From contig CM073200.1 of the NCBI GenBank assembly GCA_037042915.1, positions 2,352,832 to 2,416,831 on the forward strand: DNA of 64,000 nucleotides, in the 5' to 3' direction. Positions 38,654-50,242 of this stretch are shown here, piece by piece. The stretch comes from Auricularia sp. M13 (lineage: Eukaryota; Basidiomycota; Agaricomycetes; Auriculariales; Auriculariaceae). How positions within the stretch are numbered: position 1 is the stretch's first letter; each line of letters starts with the position of its first letter. The notes below the pieces were generated by a model. The model was not told where the DNA came from, searched no databases, and saw only the letters and a list, made by a program, of their open reading frames with translations. A program made the position numbers and the translations under genes.

Positions 38654-41610
38654 ATGGCCAGTCCCGCATCCCCTGGCCATGGGCGCGGCCGGCGCTTCAG
38701 TGTGCCCGCCTCGGTTCACGGCCAGCTGCTCGCCGTGGTGGACGAGGATGACGCCAGCAAGATCCCCATCCCGAGCGCACTTCCTATCCCACATGTTGAG
38801 GCGACGCCGCTGCCAGTAATACCGTTGACAGTGCTCTCTATAGTGCGTGACGCGTATTAAAACGCGTAGAATGTGCCGGTTAACAAATGACAAGACTGTA
38901 ATGGGCGAATTCCTTTGTGCCAACGTTTCAACGCCGTTTTTGCTCTTCATGGTCCGGGGTACGTGTTGAAATCTAAATTTTGAATCGCACGCTGAAGCCT
39001 GGCAGGATTCCATGTCGGCGAGGACGAAGCTGAAGTTGGCTATTGGACGGGCATCCTAGGTTCGACCCTTGCCTGGCACCTTTGACAGCTTTGACATTTT
39101 GGACACCGTCCACAGTTTCGGTGTTCTTCTTGACGCAGTTCCTCACTTCTTTGCTATGGTAAACTCGTCTTGGCCTGTGCTGGCAACCCTACTGACAATA
39201 TTGTCGCAGGGCTAGTCTTGCGGATTTCTTCGGTCGCCGCAACATACTCTTCGTCTCCCTCATTGGCAGCGCTGTGACATGTACTGCCTTTGGAACGCAA
39301 ACAACTTTTCAGAGCGCCATGGCAGTCAGACTCGTACAAGGAGTCTTCGCAGGAGCCATTGGTGTTGCGCGTTCAGGAGTCGCCGCCATAACAGACCCGT
39401 CGAATGAAGGAAGAGCCTATGCCATCATGGGGTGAGCCCAATTTATTTTGTTGAAGCCTCGCACTCTGATTATGTCCTCAGATTTGCTTGGGGTTTAGGG
39501 GGCGTAATTGGCGCGGTCATCGGTGGAATCTGTGCGTGAACAGCCAAGTGTGCAGTCTGAATCCACTGATTGCATTTACATATTAGTCGAATCTCCCGCC
39601 CAGAAATGGCCGTCTGTCTTCTGCCCAATTGCTATACTTAACACGCATCCGTACCTGCTACCCTGCGCCATGGCGGCGAGTGTGACGCTCACGGGAGCTG
39701 CCATGTGCCTCTTCCTCGACCGCGACGCCTGCCCTCGTCGATTCGGTGGCACCGTCGAGCTTGCCCCTGATACTGAAGCGTTGCCCTCGACGCCGCAGAA
39801 ACGTCCTCCGCCCCCATTTCGACTGGATAGCGACACGAGCATCCGCTCTGCTCCACTCGTTACCTTTGCACCTTCCGCCGTTCCAGAACCCGGGAGCCGA
39901 CGACGGTCCAGCGCCGCCGTTCCTGCGGGCTCACATCCGCTTGCCATGGGTGGCAGGCGACCAAGTGCTGGTCCGGGCATGGGATTGACCCCGCTCTCTG
40001 CGAGCATTCAGAACCGGCTCTGGATCCATCGTCGGTCTAGCGCGGCGACGCGGATGACGGACACCAATAGCGATATGAATTTGGCTGAGCGGCTCCTTGC
40101 AGGTGCGTCATGCTGGACCCCGAATGAACGTCTATATTCATAATTATTGCAGCAAACGAGAACCAGGTTACGTCCATGTCACAACTCTGGGTCGCCGCGG
40201 CCATCAGCACAGAGGCCGCCGTGGAGGATGACGCACTCGTATTTGAATCGGATGACGAGGGTCCCGGGACGCCTCCTACATCGGCGCACCTTCCGCCCAG
40301 TCAACCGGGCACGCCGACGCCCACGTCGAAGCTATCGTCGTCGGAGCGTGCGCCCTTGCTGCATCGCTCGTCCTCGAACCTCGCGGTAGGCCGCTCGTAT
40401 TCAGGCCTGCATCGCTCCTCTTCGAACGCTGCTGCGGGCCTCGCGCCGCGCACCTACTCCGGCGTGCACCGCTCAGCTTCAAACGCCACGTCCACCATCT
40501 ACCCCGCAATCTTTGCGAATGCGGGCGTCGAGCTCCCGCCGACGTTCTTCGATGAAGAAGATGACGAAGATGGTGTGGCTATTGTTGAGGGCGATGAGGA
40601 CGACGCCGAGTCTGTGCGCACTGAGGTGCCGCAGCAGGCTGCCCATACGGTGCAGCCTGACACGGGCTCTGCACTCAAGCATATTCCCATGCTTGTGGTT
40701 CTGCAATATGGGCTGCTGGCGCTGCACACGACGACGCACGATCAGGTGTTCTACTCGTATCTCATGTCGTGCGTCCCTGTGCCGGTTGCGCCGTCTGCAA
40801 TGCGCTGAGCGCGTCCCACTTCTAGGAAGTTCCAAGCGGGCGGTCTCGGTCTTACGGCGGGCGAGTTCTCACAACTGAGTGAGTTTGGTTTGGCTCGACG
40901 TCTTCTATTCTATGCTCATCGGGACTTCGACAGTCGCCATTATGAGCGTCGCGCAGGTCATCTACCAGTTTTACCTGTATCCTACAATTGGGTGCGCCCT
41001 GGCACGCAGCCCCGTGCGTGGTGCAAGTGTTTGATCAGGCCCGATAGACCTCCACGCGGTTCCTACTCGCACTTGGCGATGTTCCGCATCGGCTCGCTGC
41101 TCTTCGTCCCAAGCTACCTGACAGTGGTATTGTACCGTGGATGGAACAAATCATGGGTCATGCCTGGTACGAGAGTCTCCCGATGCCGCGGGCTCTCGCT
41201 GAGCTCGTCCTTGCAGGATTGATTACCAGTACCGCAGTGCGGTACTGCGCGACGACGTTTGCGTTCACCAGCATCACGATTCTTCTAAATTATTGTATGG
41301 ACTCCACAGAATTCAAGCTTGACTAGAGGCTGACCGCAGCTATAGTGACACCGCCGCATGCTGTGGGTCTGGCGAACGGTCTGGCGCAGAGCATAGCCAG
41401 TCTTGCGCGCTTCGTTGGTCCTGCCCTCGGTGCGAAGGTTCGCGCGCCGCATCTACATAAACGCTTGCTCTGGCTGACGCTGCTGTTCTTCCTGTCTTGA
41501 AGGTCTGGGAGGCGAGCGTGAAGGCTGATCCGGGCGGCTACGCGCTTGGCTTCTGGGTCTGTGCGGCCGTGTGTACGGCGGCGCTCACTGCAAGCTTCAT
41601 GATACGATGA
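38654..41610 (+). CDS. Major facilitator superfamily transporter, YCR023C-like
   Basis: Multi-exon membrane transporter. In order: a cytoplasmic N-terminus (MASPASPGHGRGRRFSVPAS), TM1 (GEFLCANVSTPFLLFMVRGF), FLTQFLTSLLWASLADFFGR, then the MFS motif region with GRRNILFVSLIGSAVTC, LVQGVFAGAIGVARSG and DPSNEGRAYAIMGFAWGLGG. A very long Ser/acid-rich central loop (about 40,000-40,650) with the repeats LHRSSSN and VHRSASN comes next, then C-terminal spans ending TPPHAVGLANGLAQSIASLA and ARFVGPALG. The substrate is unknown; relatives act as vacuolar or plasma-membrane exporters. Near 41120-41140 the frame moves by one base between SYLTVVLYRG and MEQIMGHAWYESL, so a mutation or missed intron is possible. 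An exporter role for the nearby peptides is speculation. Confidence 0.8.
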
Positions 41611-42347
41611 TCGTCACAACTTACGCCTCACGATTTACGACCTGCAACCTCATAGACGATAGACTTGCTATAGTGTCCATACGACAGAAGCTTTGTACTC
41701 TAACTTGCAGGCAACTCTTCTGCTTCCCTCCTACTGCTCTGCGCACTGGTTCCCGCTGCTATCGTTCGAATCTTCCATCTTACATTGCTCGCCGGGTTTG
41801 GATCTTCCATTGGGCGACAATGTTTGGCTTCATCTCCGAGTGTCAAACTGGAAGTACAGGCTGCGGTCAGTCTCTTCGTGAAGGAGGTTGGTCATGATCC
41901 CGCTTAGACTGACGGACCGGTCATGGAGGCTGCTGCACCACACCACAGACTGAAAGCTGGTCCCTGTAGATTCAAGTTCACCATTTCTGTCGGGAATCTC
42001 TCATTCTCACGCAACCGTGAGGACCGCTTTCTCCTTGCCAGCAACTTGGGAGAGCCAACATCACCGGAAAGTTACGTCTGACTTCCGCAGAAGATCTACC
42101 GAGTTTTACAGTGATCAAGATATTGCCCACAGAGACCAGCCCGATACAAATGTTGAACGTATGCTTATGGTAGAGAGCCGCTTCTCCCCCTTGTCAGCGC
42201 TCAGAGAATCGGCGGCTCCGCAGATCAAGGATTCTGGGAAGATTGCGGCTTATCAAGAATCATGTATCCCTGCGACCCTCGTTCTCTATAAATTGAGAGC
42301 TCGTGTGCCTGCTTCAAATCTCCTAACGGCCTGCAGTCGTCTCAAAA
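41611..42347. other. Intergenic before the first peptide gene
   Basis: No coding signal. A ctataaattgagag box at about 42288 could act as TATA for the peptide gene at 42348. Confidence 0.45.
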
Positions 42348-42524
42348 ATGTTCGTGTCCCGCATCGCTCTCTCCGCTCTTGCATTTGTTGTCGTCCTCGC
42401 TGCGCCTATGCCTTTCGGTCCAGGAACTGCCGGCGGCTTGCTTCCCACGGCCGAGTGCACGCCGTTCAAGCGTGGCGATGCTGGATGGGACGCCACAAAA
42501 CGTCAGGAAGGGTGCCCCCCTTAG
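42348..42524 (+). CDS. Small secreted peptide precursor, family member 1
   Basis: Single-exon frame of 58 residues. A hydrophobic leader (MFVSRIALSALAFVVVLAAP) is followed by MPFGPG, a short spacer, then CTPFKRGDAGW and a Kex2-type KR six residues before the C-terminal GCPP. Three other loci share this plan. Kex2 at the two KR sites would release a decapeptide-like segment containing Trp and a C-terminal Cys segment. A ctataaattg box is about 60 bp upstream. It may be a ribosomal-peptide precursor or a small disulfide-containing effector-like peptide; no known family was recognised. Confidence 0.75.
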   Translation: MFVSRIALSALAFVVVLAAPMPFGPGTAGGLLPTAECTPFKRGDAGWDATKRQEGCPP

Positions 42525-43896
42525 ATTGGTGCGTGAAGTGGGAGCACATTCTCTGCATAGCACTCGTTCTCACCGCAACTCAGGACCCCCAAAATATTTG
42601 GCGTACGGAACGTTGAGGCGCCTTGGCTTTGCGCGCGGACCTGCACGGCTGCTTTTGTAGTTTCCATTACTGTTCTGCCCAGATTCCTTCTATAATTGGA
42701 AACAGGCCCCACGGTCGTTTGAACTTCAAATTGGGATGTCCGGTAAATTGGGCAGATCTCCGCGTTTGAGAAAGCCTATACCCTCGAAAGGCTGCAACGG
42801 TCAAGTATGCAACTGGGAACATGATCTGACGGAGTTAGCGGGACAGAGTCAGCAAGTCTTGTTCCGAACATCGTATTTCGATCTCCGCGAGTAAACTCCA
42901 TCCCGGGCCTCCTCCAGCGACGTGCTGCCGCTGGGCTTTCAACGCGAGTTACGCATTGCGCACGGAAGGAAGACCTGTTTAAATTTGCGCTCGTGTTGTC
43001 GTCTAGAATTCATGGGCTATGGCCCTGCCATCTACATCCTGCTTCTTTGCACTGCTCACAGATTTCCGTTTCTCTCCCGCATCATCATATCCTGCGCCTT
43101 TCGATATACTTTGTGTCTGGGAAATGCTTGGCTCTTCACTCGAGCGGTTTCGGAGCCGTGTTAAGTGCGACGGTGCGAGGCTGCGCTGTCAGACTGGGAG
43201 GATACTGTGTTGGGAACATTTAGATGGTACAAGATGTGCGCTTAGATTTGCTGCTCAACCCGTACGGTCTCACTGACCCAACTCCCAGTGGCCCAGCGCA
43301 TCACGAATACTCGCCAACGATGTAATACGAGTGGCATTGCCTACGAATGCTAAACCATGCTCTCATGCCGGAGTCAATAACCGACAAGACCACGAACGGT
43401 CACGCTCAGCATTGTCTCTATTACCTTCGCCAGATGACGCTGTGCTACCCGGATCGAACGCTTGTGCCACTAGATGTCCTGTCCCGCCATTAGGACGTCC
43501 ACCGAGCGGGGGGCTCTACTCACGTTTGCCGTGATTGGAGGACTGTTCTGCGCCAGGGCAGTACAGTAAGTTGGTAGCAGAATGGGATAACTTCATCGCT
43601 CAACATTGGGATCGTGGCGATGTCGATTAAGCCCGTTGACTTAACATTAGTTCATTCCTCTCCTCGTAGTGCCCAGAGCATTAATCGTATTTGTCACATC
43701 ACTGGGCGTACAAGGGACATTACAACGACAAAAACCAGTAATAGTGAGGTGAATATAAGGAAAGAAAACAAGGGTGAGCCCATAGCCACACGCAAGCCTG
43801 CAACTGCATAGTCTATTCACCAGTCAGAGAGACTTATATATGGATACTAGACGTGGAAAACGAACGAACGAACGTGGATAAGGTGGTAGAATATGC
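42525..43896. other. Intergenic, nothing recognised
   Basis: No gene, RNA or repeat identified between the first and second peptide loci. Confidence 0.4.
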
Positions 43897-44042
43897 TCAC
43901 TGAGCGTCGCCGCGCTTGAAGGGCTTGCAGGCAGCACATCGTTATCGAGTGCACCTTCGCCCGGACCGAATGGCTTTGGCGTCGCAAAGACATCCGTGGC
44001 GGTGGCAGCAAGCGTTGCGAGTACGAAGCGCAAGATGAACAT
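43897..44042 (-). pseudogene. Broken member 2 of the secreted peptide family
   Basis: From the ATG at 44042 the frame reads MFILRFVLATLAATATDVFA, then TPKPFGPGEGAL. After that a one-base change in length puts the family motif CKPFKRGDA in another frame. In that frame a TGA stop (43897-43899) falls where other members have Trp. The two lesions, a frameshift and loss of the C-terminal half, make it non-functional unless a small intron was missed. The signal peptide and PFGPG block are well preserved, so decay is recent. Confidence 0.72.
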
Positions 44043-45210
44043 GGCATCGACAGGAGATGTTCGTACAGACTTTCTCAATCTCTGGGGCGTATTTCTAATC
44101 TACTGCACCTTACGGTCCGTGCGTTCCCGGCGAGAACGAAGCATGAAATGATCGGCGAGATAATAAAATGGCACCCCGTCAGTGCCTGGAGATGTCCTTG
44201 TGCCATATTATGATCTCACCCGTCCAACACGGCTGGTCGGCTGACTTGCATGACGTCGAAATGAGCAGAGTTCTGAGACAGGCTTCGTGGAACAGTATCT
44301 TTTGCAAGTGCATCCTTGAATGCAAGAGTCCACAGCAGAATCAATATGTACACGGCACTCTGGTGCGGCCTGCAATAAGTATGTCCAACTTCTGTCAATC
44401 GAGAATCGTGATACTGAACGGTACCGAAAAGTCGGCTTTGGCGTTAGTATTGTACAGTAGTTTCATGACACAAGATAATTGTGGCCAGATCATGCACGGT
44501 ACCGACTAGAATCCCATGTGAACGTCTCCACTCTCAGCTGCTCACATTACACACGCAAATTATGCCTGCCCTCTCGACCTAGTCTCCTTTGCAGACTTTA
44601 CAATGGAAGATAATCGCCTCAATGTAAACTCTCGACTGATCTTGTTCTGCTGCCGCTTTACACGAGCGCGCGTAGCGACTCTCCCTGCCTTACTGCGAAA
44701 TTGGTCGCCGGAAAAGGGTCGAGGGTGGACTGCGCAATCGGATGCATCCTGATGCGTCATGTTAGATTCAGAGCGCTTCTAATACGGAACTACTACGGTT
44801 CCTCATGCAATCTGGCATGGGTGCCCTTACTCAGTCTGAAAGTTAGTATGCGATTTTGTATCTGAAAGCACTGCACGCCAACGTTTCTGACTGTTCGGCA
44901 ACCTGGTCGCGGGTGCGAAAGGACTATGCAAACAGGATGAGACTTCATGCGAGTCCGCCTGCACTGGATCCTGATGAATGTCTGTCTCTCGCATCAATGC
45001 ATGTTCTCTGCCTGTGAGAAGCATGCTGGAAGCATGGTCATGCTCAAGCAGACGGCGCACGTGTCAATGCAGTTCTGTCACCAAGCCATCCGGAATGTGA
45101 TGCCAACAATACAAGTCGGGAATTTCTGGCTGCAGCATGCAGGTACGAAATTAGTATAAAGCTCGCAGTCCTGAAAAGATCTCGAGACCTCGGATTGGTC
45201 ATCTTCCCGT
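44043..45210. other. Intergenic, nothing recognised
   Basis: Open frames here lack any recognisable domain or splice pattern. Confidence 0.4.
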
Positions 45211-45384
45211 ATGGTCACCTCTCGCTCCTTCCTCGTGGCACTCGCCTGCGTCACTGCTGTCTTCGCTAGTCCAGCTCCATTCAGGCCCGGTATATCGGAC
45301 GGACAGCTCGACACAGCAGCGGATTGGGAGCCCTGCATACCATTTAAGCGTAGAGACGCTAACTGGGAGAAGCGTTGCACCTGA
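45211..45384 (+). CDS. Small secreted peptide precursor, family member 3
   Basis: Single-exon frame of 57 residues: leader MVTSRSFLVALACVTAVFAS, then PAPFRPG, an acidic spacer, PCIPFKRRDANWEKRCT and stop. It keeps the C-x-PFKR block, the Trp five residues later, a second KR and a terminal Cys. Sequence outside these blocks differs from members 1 and 4, which is the pattern expected of a fast-evolving secreted or processed peptide. Function not known. Confidence 0.75.
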   Translation: MVTSRSFLVALACVTAVFASPAPFRPGISDGQLDTAADWEPCIPFKRRDANWEKRCT

Positions 45385-47081
45385 GCAGCGAGCCCTGGAA
45401 TCATCTATGAGTAGGTTCACAGATATAGCCGTAAACGCTGAGTAGTCAGGTGAACTTCTTTTAGCAGTTATAAGTCAAGCAGGAACAGTGTCCATGTTGA
45501 ACGATGTCGTGACCGTGGTTGTGTATCGTGAGCTTTAATCTATTGTGCGGTCCTTTCTGGGAGTTGCTGCATGAGAAATACAATGCGACGTGCGGGAGAG
45601 GATAGTGCATTTGTCGCCAGCCAGCAGGTTTCCGAGCCTCTTCTCGATGCGAGGCCGCGCACGCTAGAAGAGGGGGTCTAGAGATCAAACAGCCTTGGAG
45701 AGGCCCCCAAGTCGCATAAACATAGAATTAATGCATCAAGCCATCCAACGTGAATAGCCTGAGGACAACGGACTGGGAGTTGGGCAGAGAACGAGTCCTT
45801 GAAAGTTAAACCAGATGCCACATCATCGCGAGGTAAAAAGAAATTGCACCAAAGAGAAAGCGAGGTCGGCCGGGCGCGCAATTTGTGGCCATGGCAAAGA
45901 CAAAAACAGCACTGAATGAGAGACTGGACACAGAGCTGGTTACACTTTAACCTCGCCGCTCCGCGCAGGCCGGAAGCCGCAAGGAAGCTTTTGCCGCAAC
46001 CGGATGCAGCTTGACCACCAGCGCTCATCGTCAGGTTGCCCAACCACCGCTGTTGTTGCTGACTTTGGGTCCCTTGAGTCATGCGCACTTTTACCTACGA
46101 TGAACGCACCGGCGCATTCATCCCTGCAAAAGTTTTCCAATGCGCTTAGCCAAGGGATCAGCAAAAAAAAAATAAGACACAGGGCCAAAAATCCGAATAA
46201 GCCCTTGAAGGGACCCTCCCTCCCCCCATTTGCTTCCGAAAAGCTTCCGGCCCGTGTCATATCGTCGGTTTCAGGCTCTGCAGGCTGCTGAGGCTGCTTT
46301 GTCTTGTCTGGCGATGGTTTCCTGGCTCGGAAGCAGGCTCAGAACTCTCGGCGATAGCTCCGACAATCTGATCCGGTGGTTCCGCAGAATCCGCAGTTGA
46401 CTCCGAAGGCAGCACTCCGACAGATATAGCAGGCACAATACCCCAGCAGGGCCAGAGATGCTCAGGATTACCTCTGGAGACATTTTCTGGAAGAGATATT
46501 CCCACAGAGTAACGGATTTTCGCCCGAAAAAAAAAATAAGCTCTCGGAGGAGGCACCCTCCCTCCGGCCTCGTGCTCCGGAGTTTGCCGATGCAGATCCC
46601 TTGCGCTTAGCGCGCCGGCAGCTAGTGGCCCCCCGTAGGACACCGGGACCTGGGAACCATTTCGTCTCGGCCTGGTACGCTCGAGCATGCGCAGTCATAT
46701 TTTCTTTTTCCAGTCGCGTCGAGGTTGGAATTCCTCAGATTTCATGGCCATCGGCATTTCCGCGTTCACGCCCAGCGGCCCGCGCAGCTTGAGCTGCACT
46801 GTTCTTCGCTGATTCAACGGCAAACCGCTTGAGTCTCTCCCTTTTCTCAATACAAAGTACTTACGCGGAGTAAAGCTGGCGACTGAACTTACGCAGAGCG
46901 CAGTTAATGTCATAACAATTGCGGGCTTGCTGCTTCACCTGACAGCGCTAGCATTCATTCATAACGGAGGTCATGTGACTCATTTGCAGACATCCTATCC
47001 TATCCGCTGAGCAAGCTCGTCGCGGGTATATGACATCTGCGTGCGCTGAGCGTCACGACGTGTCTCTGTTATCAGTCGACC
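45385..47081. other. Intergenic with two related A-tract blocks
   Basis: Two short blocks resemble each other: an A-tract followed by aataag, then about 60 bases on a ccctccctcc run (A-tracts at about 46163 and 46528). They may be remnants of a dispersed repeat. No gene recognised. Confidence 0.35.
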
Positions 47082-47208
47082 ATGTCGCGCGACACCTGGA
47101 GCCAGAGCAGCATTCACGCACTACCGACGGGCACAGACGGCTCTTTCCAGCGCCCGGTGTTGTCTTTCTGTGATAGCATCAACCCAGCGAATGCTCAGAG
47201 CGAGGAAT

Positions 47209-47364
47209 TGTTAGTATTGTCCCCTCTACATTGTGTCTCTCTACATTCTTCCCCGCATACATTGTCTCTCCAGGTGTATATAACCTCACCCAGAGCTCCA
47301 ATGATACCTTGCCTCTTGTTCCACTCCGGCCTCGTCGCATGTCGCTCCCACGTCACTGCTGACA
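47209..47364 (+). repeat. 5' LTR
   Basis: 156 bp, starts TG and ends CA, with an internal gtgtatataacc TATA-like box at about 47275-47284. Confidence 0.9.
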
Positions 47365-47377
47365 GGTTATGAGCCCT
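47365..47377 (+). other. Primer-binding site, half-tRNA type
   Basis: ggttatgagccct directly after the LTR complements the anticodon stem-loop of eukaryotic initiator tRNA-Met (agggctcataacc). Standard tRNA-3'-end priming would need a TGG start instead. Confidence 0.7.
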
Positions 47378-48043
47378 CTGCTGCGGCATTGACGACTTTG
47401 TGCCTTGCTTGGAACGGGGGGACCCGCCTTTTTCAGGGCTGGCACGCGTTACGCACCGCCCGGCGGCTTCCTTTCATCTCAGACGCGCTCTCACCCTCTT
47501 CTTCTTCGCGGACCTGTTCGGGCAGCTTGCCTGAGTCGCTACTACACTCCCGACGTCTACGGCCGCTTTCTCTGAGCTCGAGGCGACGTCACAGCCTTTG
47601 CATTGTGCGCACGACCGCCTGCATTGTGCTTTCTTTGTCTTCTACTGTTCCTGGCGACGACTCCCACCGCAGCACTCGATCTAACGCCCGAATACTGACG
47701 ATACCGCGCTATTCGCGACGGACGCGATACCGAGGCGATGTCGTGATGCATTCTGTGGGCTTCGCGCGACGACGACACGCCAAACATGGCGACTTTGTTC
47801 TATTCTCCTCGGCCGACGGCATACCTCCATCTTCGACAGCCGCATAACAGCCCGACGTTGCGATCTGGGCGCTAAGACGCATTACCGACGCTATCCGGGG
47901 CGGTGACGGCGATGTATGAGCAATGGTTATTTGACCGTCTTATAAGTTCATTCCTCATCTTCCACTTACTACTCCTCCCGGAACTCATATTGTACTCATG
48001 TGTATCTTTTAAGTAGTGCACAACGTCTTCGGAGAAGGGGGGG

Positions 48044-48199
48044 TGTTAGTATTGTCCCCTCTACATTGTGTCTCTCTACATTCTTCCCCGCATACATTGT
48101 CTCTCCAGGTGTATATAACCTCACCCAGAGCTCCAATGATACCTTGCCTCTTGTTCCTCTCCGGCCTCGTCGCATGTCGCTCCCGCGTCACTGCTGACA
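48044..48199 (+). repeat. 3' LTR
   Basis: Differs from the 5' LTR at two bases (gttcct for gttcca; cgcgtcac for cacgtcac), which indicates recent insertion. Confidence 0.9.
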
Positions 48200-49617
48200 G
48201 GAATATCATCTTAGTATCCTATGGCTGCCGTGCGTCTGATTTTCACGGCCGCGTTGTCCCATATCTGACTTCTCCTTGTAGCATAGGCCACAAGAACATT
48301 GACTGTGCGGAAGTTCAAGGGATTAGAAGACCACGTTGGCGTGACTGTCGTCAGCCCGCGCATTGACAGCGTCGATCCGTTTCCCCCTACAGAACCCGAC
48401 CCGCTCGAGGGCGCGAAGCACATGAAAGATCTGTACTTGAAAGCGGCGCCAGAATACACTGGGCGATGCGTGCTTCGTTTCCCTTGTCCCGAATCTCATT
48501 CACGATCGCTGGATTGCTTTAGCTTCAGATCGTGAACAACGAATTCTCCGAGATCATCCGCATCTTCAACACGTCTTTCAACGCGCTCTTGCCGCCCGAC
48601 CGTGCCGCGCTCCAACTATACCGTCCTGACTCACTCCGGCCATAAATCGACGAGATCAACGAATGGATATATCTGGACATTATTGGTAGGCTTGCAGACT
48701 GGCGGGCGCCATCCACCTTCTGACGACCCGACAGATGGTGTGTGCCGCGCTGGCTTTGCAAAGTCGCAGAGTGCCTATGAAGAGGCTGTAATCAAGCTCC
48801 TCGCCGCGCTCGACAGACTTGAGCCGCTCGTCAAGGGGAAGCAATTCTTCGTCGGCGACACGCTCACTGAGGCCGACGTTCGACTGTTTGTCACGCTCGT
48901 GAGCCGCTAAGTTCGTCTTCTCAGCAATTGTCTGAGACAGAATGGTAGTACTGATTGTTATGCCGCCGCCAGATCCGTTTCAACATTGCGTATGTGGGGC
49001 TTCTCGGAGCTGGATCGGTGTGTCCAAGTTTTCTCGAGCTGCTTTCGTTTAGTCTATGCTGACTATGCTTCATTCTGCTAGGCACGTGAAGAACTTTTAC
49101 TGGAACTACGATCCATTCAAGGGCTCGACTAACTTTGAGCATAGCACCACTGGCTACTACTATCATCTGAACATAAATTTGCAGCGCTGTCTGCACGGTC
49201 TAGTTGCGAGGGCATGAGCTCATGCAGTTTCCCAAGGTCAATCCTTCGCTCATAGTGCCACTGGGGTCGGTGCCTAACATCCAACCGCTGTAGCGTGATC
49301 TTTGCTGGCCAGATCCCACTAGTTTGTCCTCGCAATAATATACAAATACTATTATATGAGAACCAGTATGTTCCTGGTCTCAGCAGCGCGACGTTGGGGC
49401 TGAAGACTGGACACAGCACGTTGTGTCATGGCTGGGGTGGAGAAAGCGCTTTATCGGACGAGTCAAGACCTCATCGTGCCATTGTGCGACGCGACACCGT
49501 TGACGGCCAGACTGCTGATTTGAGAACGCGTAGAGAGAACCTTAAACAACACATCGATGCCAAAGACAGTGAGTTCCGAGGTTTGAAGGACATCAGTTCA
49601 TTGAGCCAGTGTGGATC

Positions 49618-50242
49618 GGGACGATTCTATTGAGAAACCCCCTTTCTACGGAGAAACGGGTTTCTATCACGGTGATAGAAGGAGTAGATCCGGGTCCGGT
49701 GAGCCGGATCCTATGATATTCTTGCAAAGTGCTGTATCAACCATAGCAATGAGATCGAAAGCAAAACAATGGAATGATACCCTTACACATTGCACAACAT
49801 AGTGGATAGAAGCGCCTGTCGCCGTTCATCCAGACTCCACAAAGCATACAGCGGATTGCGTATTCTTTGTCTGAAACGACAGATGACAGGAGCTAGAACG
49901 GGTACGTAGCTGACACTGCGAGTTATAAGAACCTGTACAAGGCAGCTGAGGTTAGTCATGACCTGCGAACGGGACGGTACTACGTCTGACGACGGTACAC
50001 ATTTGCGGACATGACATGGGCGCCCAGAGGCCCACAAAGTGCCTCGCGCTTGCACACAACTTGAAGCTGACTTTGACATTTCTGAGGTACATCGTGCAGA
50101 TTATACCCCTAGCAATGCGAGAGCCATCATGTCCACAAAGCTGTGCCGAACCTCTGGAGCGGCTGATCGCACTGGCATCGCGGATCAGAGTCCTTATCTG
50201 CGCAGAAACCCCAGAAACAGGGGTTTCTCAATAGAATTTTCC
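49618..50242. mobile_element. Non-autonomous TIR element, hAT-like
   Basis: Terminal inverted repeats share attctattgagaaacccc exactly (49624-49641 and, inverted, 50220-50237) and extend outward imperfectly to gg. The element is flanked by an exact 8-bp direct repeat tgtggatc (49610-49617, 50243-50250), the duplication length typical of hAT transposons. At 625 bp with no transposase-like frame it would depend on an autonomous partner. Confidence 0.75.

Larger units (their letters stand above)
47209..48199 (+). mobile_element. Miniature LTR retrotransposon (TRIM-like), 991 bp
   Basis: Two 156-bp direct repeats (47209-47364 and 48044-48199) begin tgttagtattg, end ctgctgaca (TG...CA) and differ at only two positions that I could find. 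The element is flanked by a 5-bp target duplication ggaat (47204-47208, 48200-48204). The 679-bp interior starts directly with ggttatgagccct, which fits the anticodon-stem complement of initiator tRNA-Met, the priming mode of copia/Ty5-type elements. A polypurine run ggagaagggggg abuts the 3' LTR. The interior has no recognisable gag or pol, so it must move with proteins supplied by another element. Confidence 0.92.
47082..49175 (+). pseudogene. ECM4/omega-type glutathione transferase, disrupted
   Basis: Related to fungal S-glutathionyl-hydroquinone reductases (Ecm4/Gto). Pieces in order: GSFQRPVLSFCDSI (47140), VSYGC (active-site Cys region, 48215), VRKFKGLEDHVGVTVVSPRI, DPLEGAKHMKDLYLKAAPEY, VNNEFSEIIRIFNTSFN, IDEINEWIY, CRAGFAKSQSAYEEAV, FFVGDTLTEADVRLFVTLV and STNFEHS. 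Three lesions are visible: an LTR element inserted at 47209-48199 inside the region encoding the YHLxVSYGCPW segment, a frameshift beside VSYGC, and an in-frame stop at 48643-48645. The FTVPVLWDKKT-type segment is also absent. Not functional. Confidence 0.88.

Noticed and set aside
41228-41246. Perfect palindrome agtaccgc-agt-gcggtact
   Set aside because: It lies inside a membrane-span codon stretch of the MFS gene (TSTAVRYC) and is likely chance.
49625-50236. First-pass TIR boundaries without the outer gg ends
   Set aside because: The exact 8-bp tgtggatc duplication lies several bases further out, so 49618-50242 is the better element boundary.
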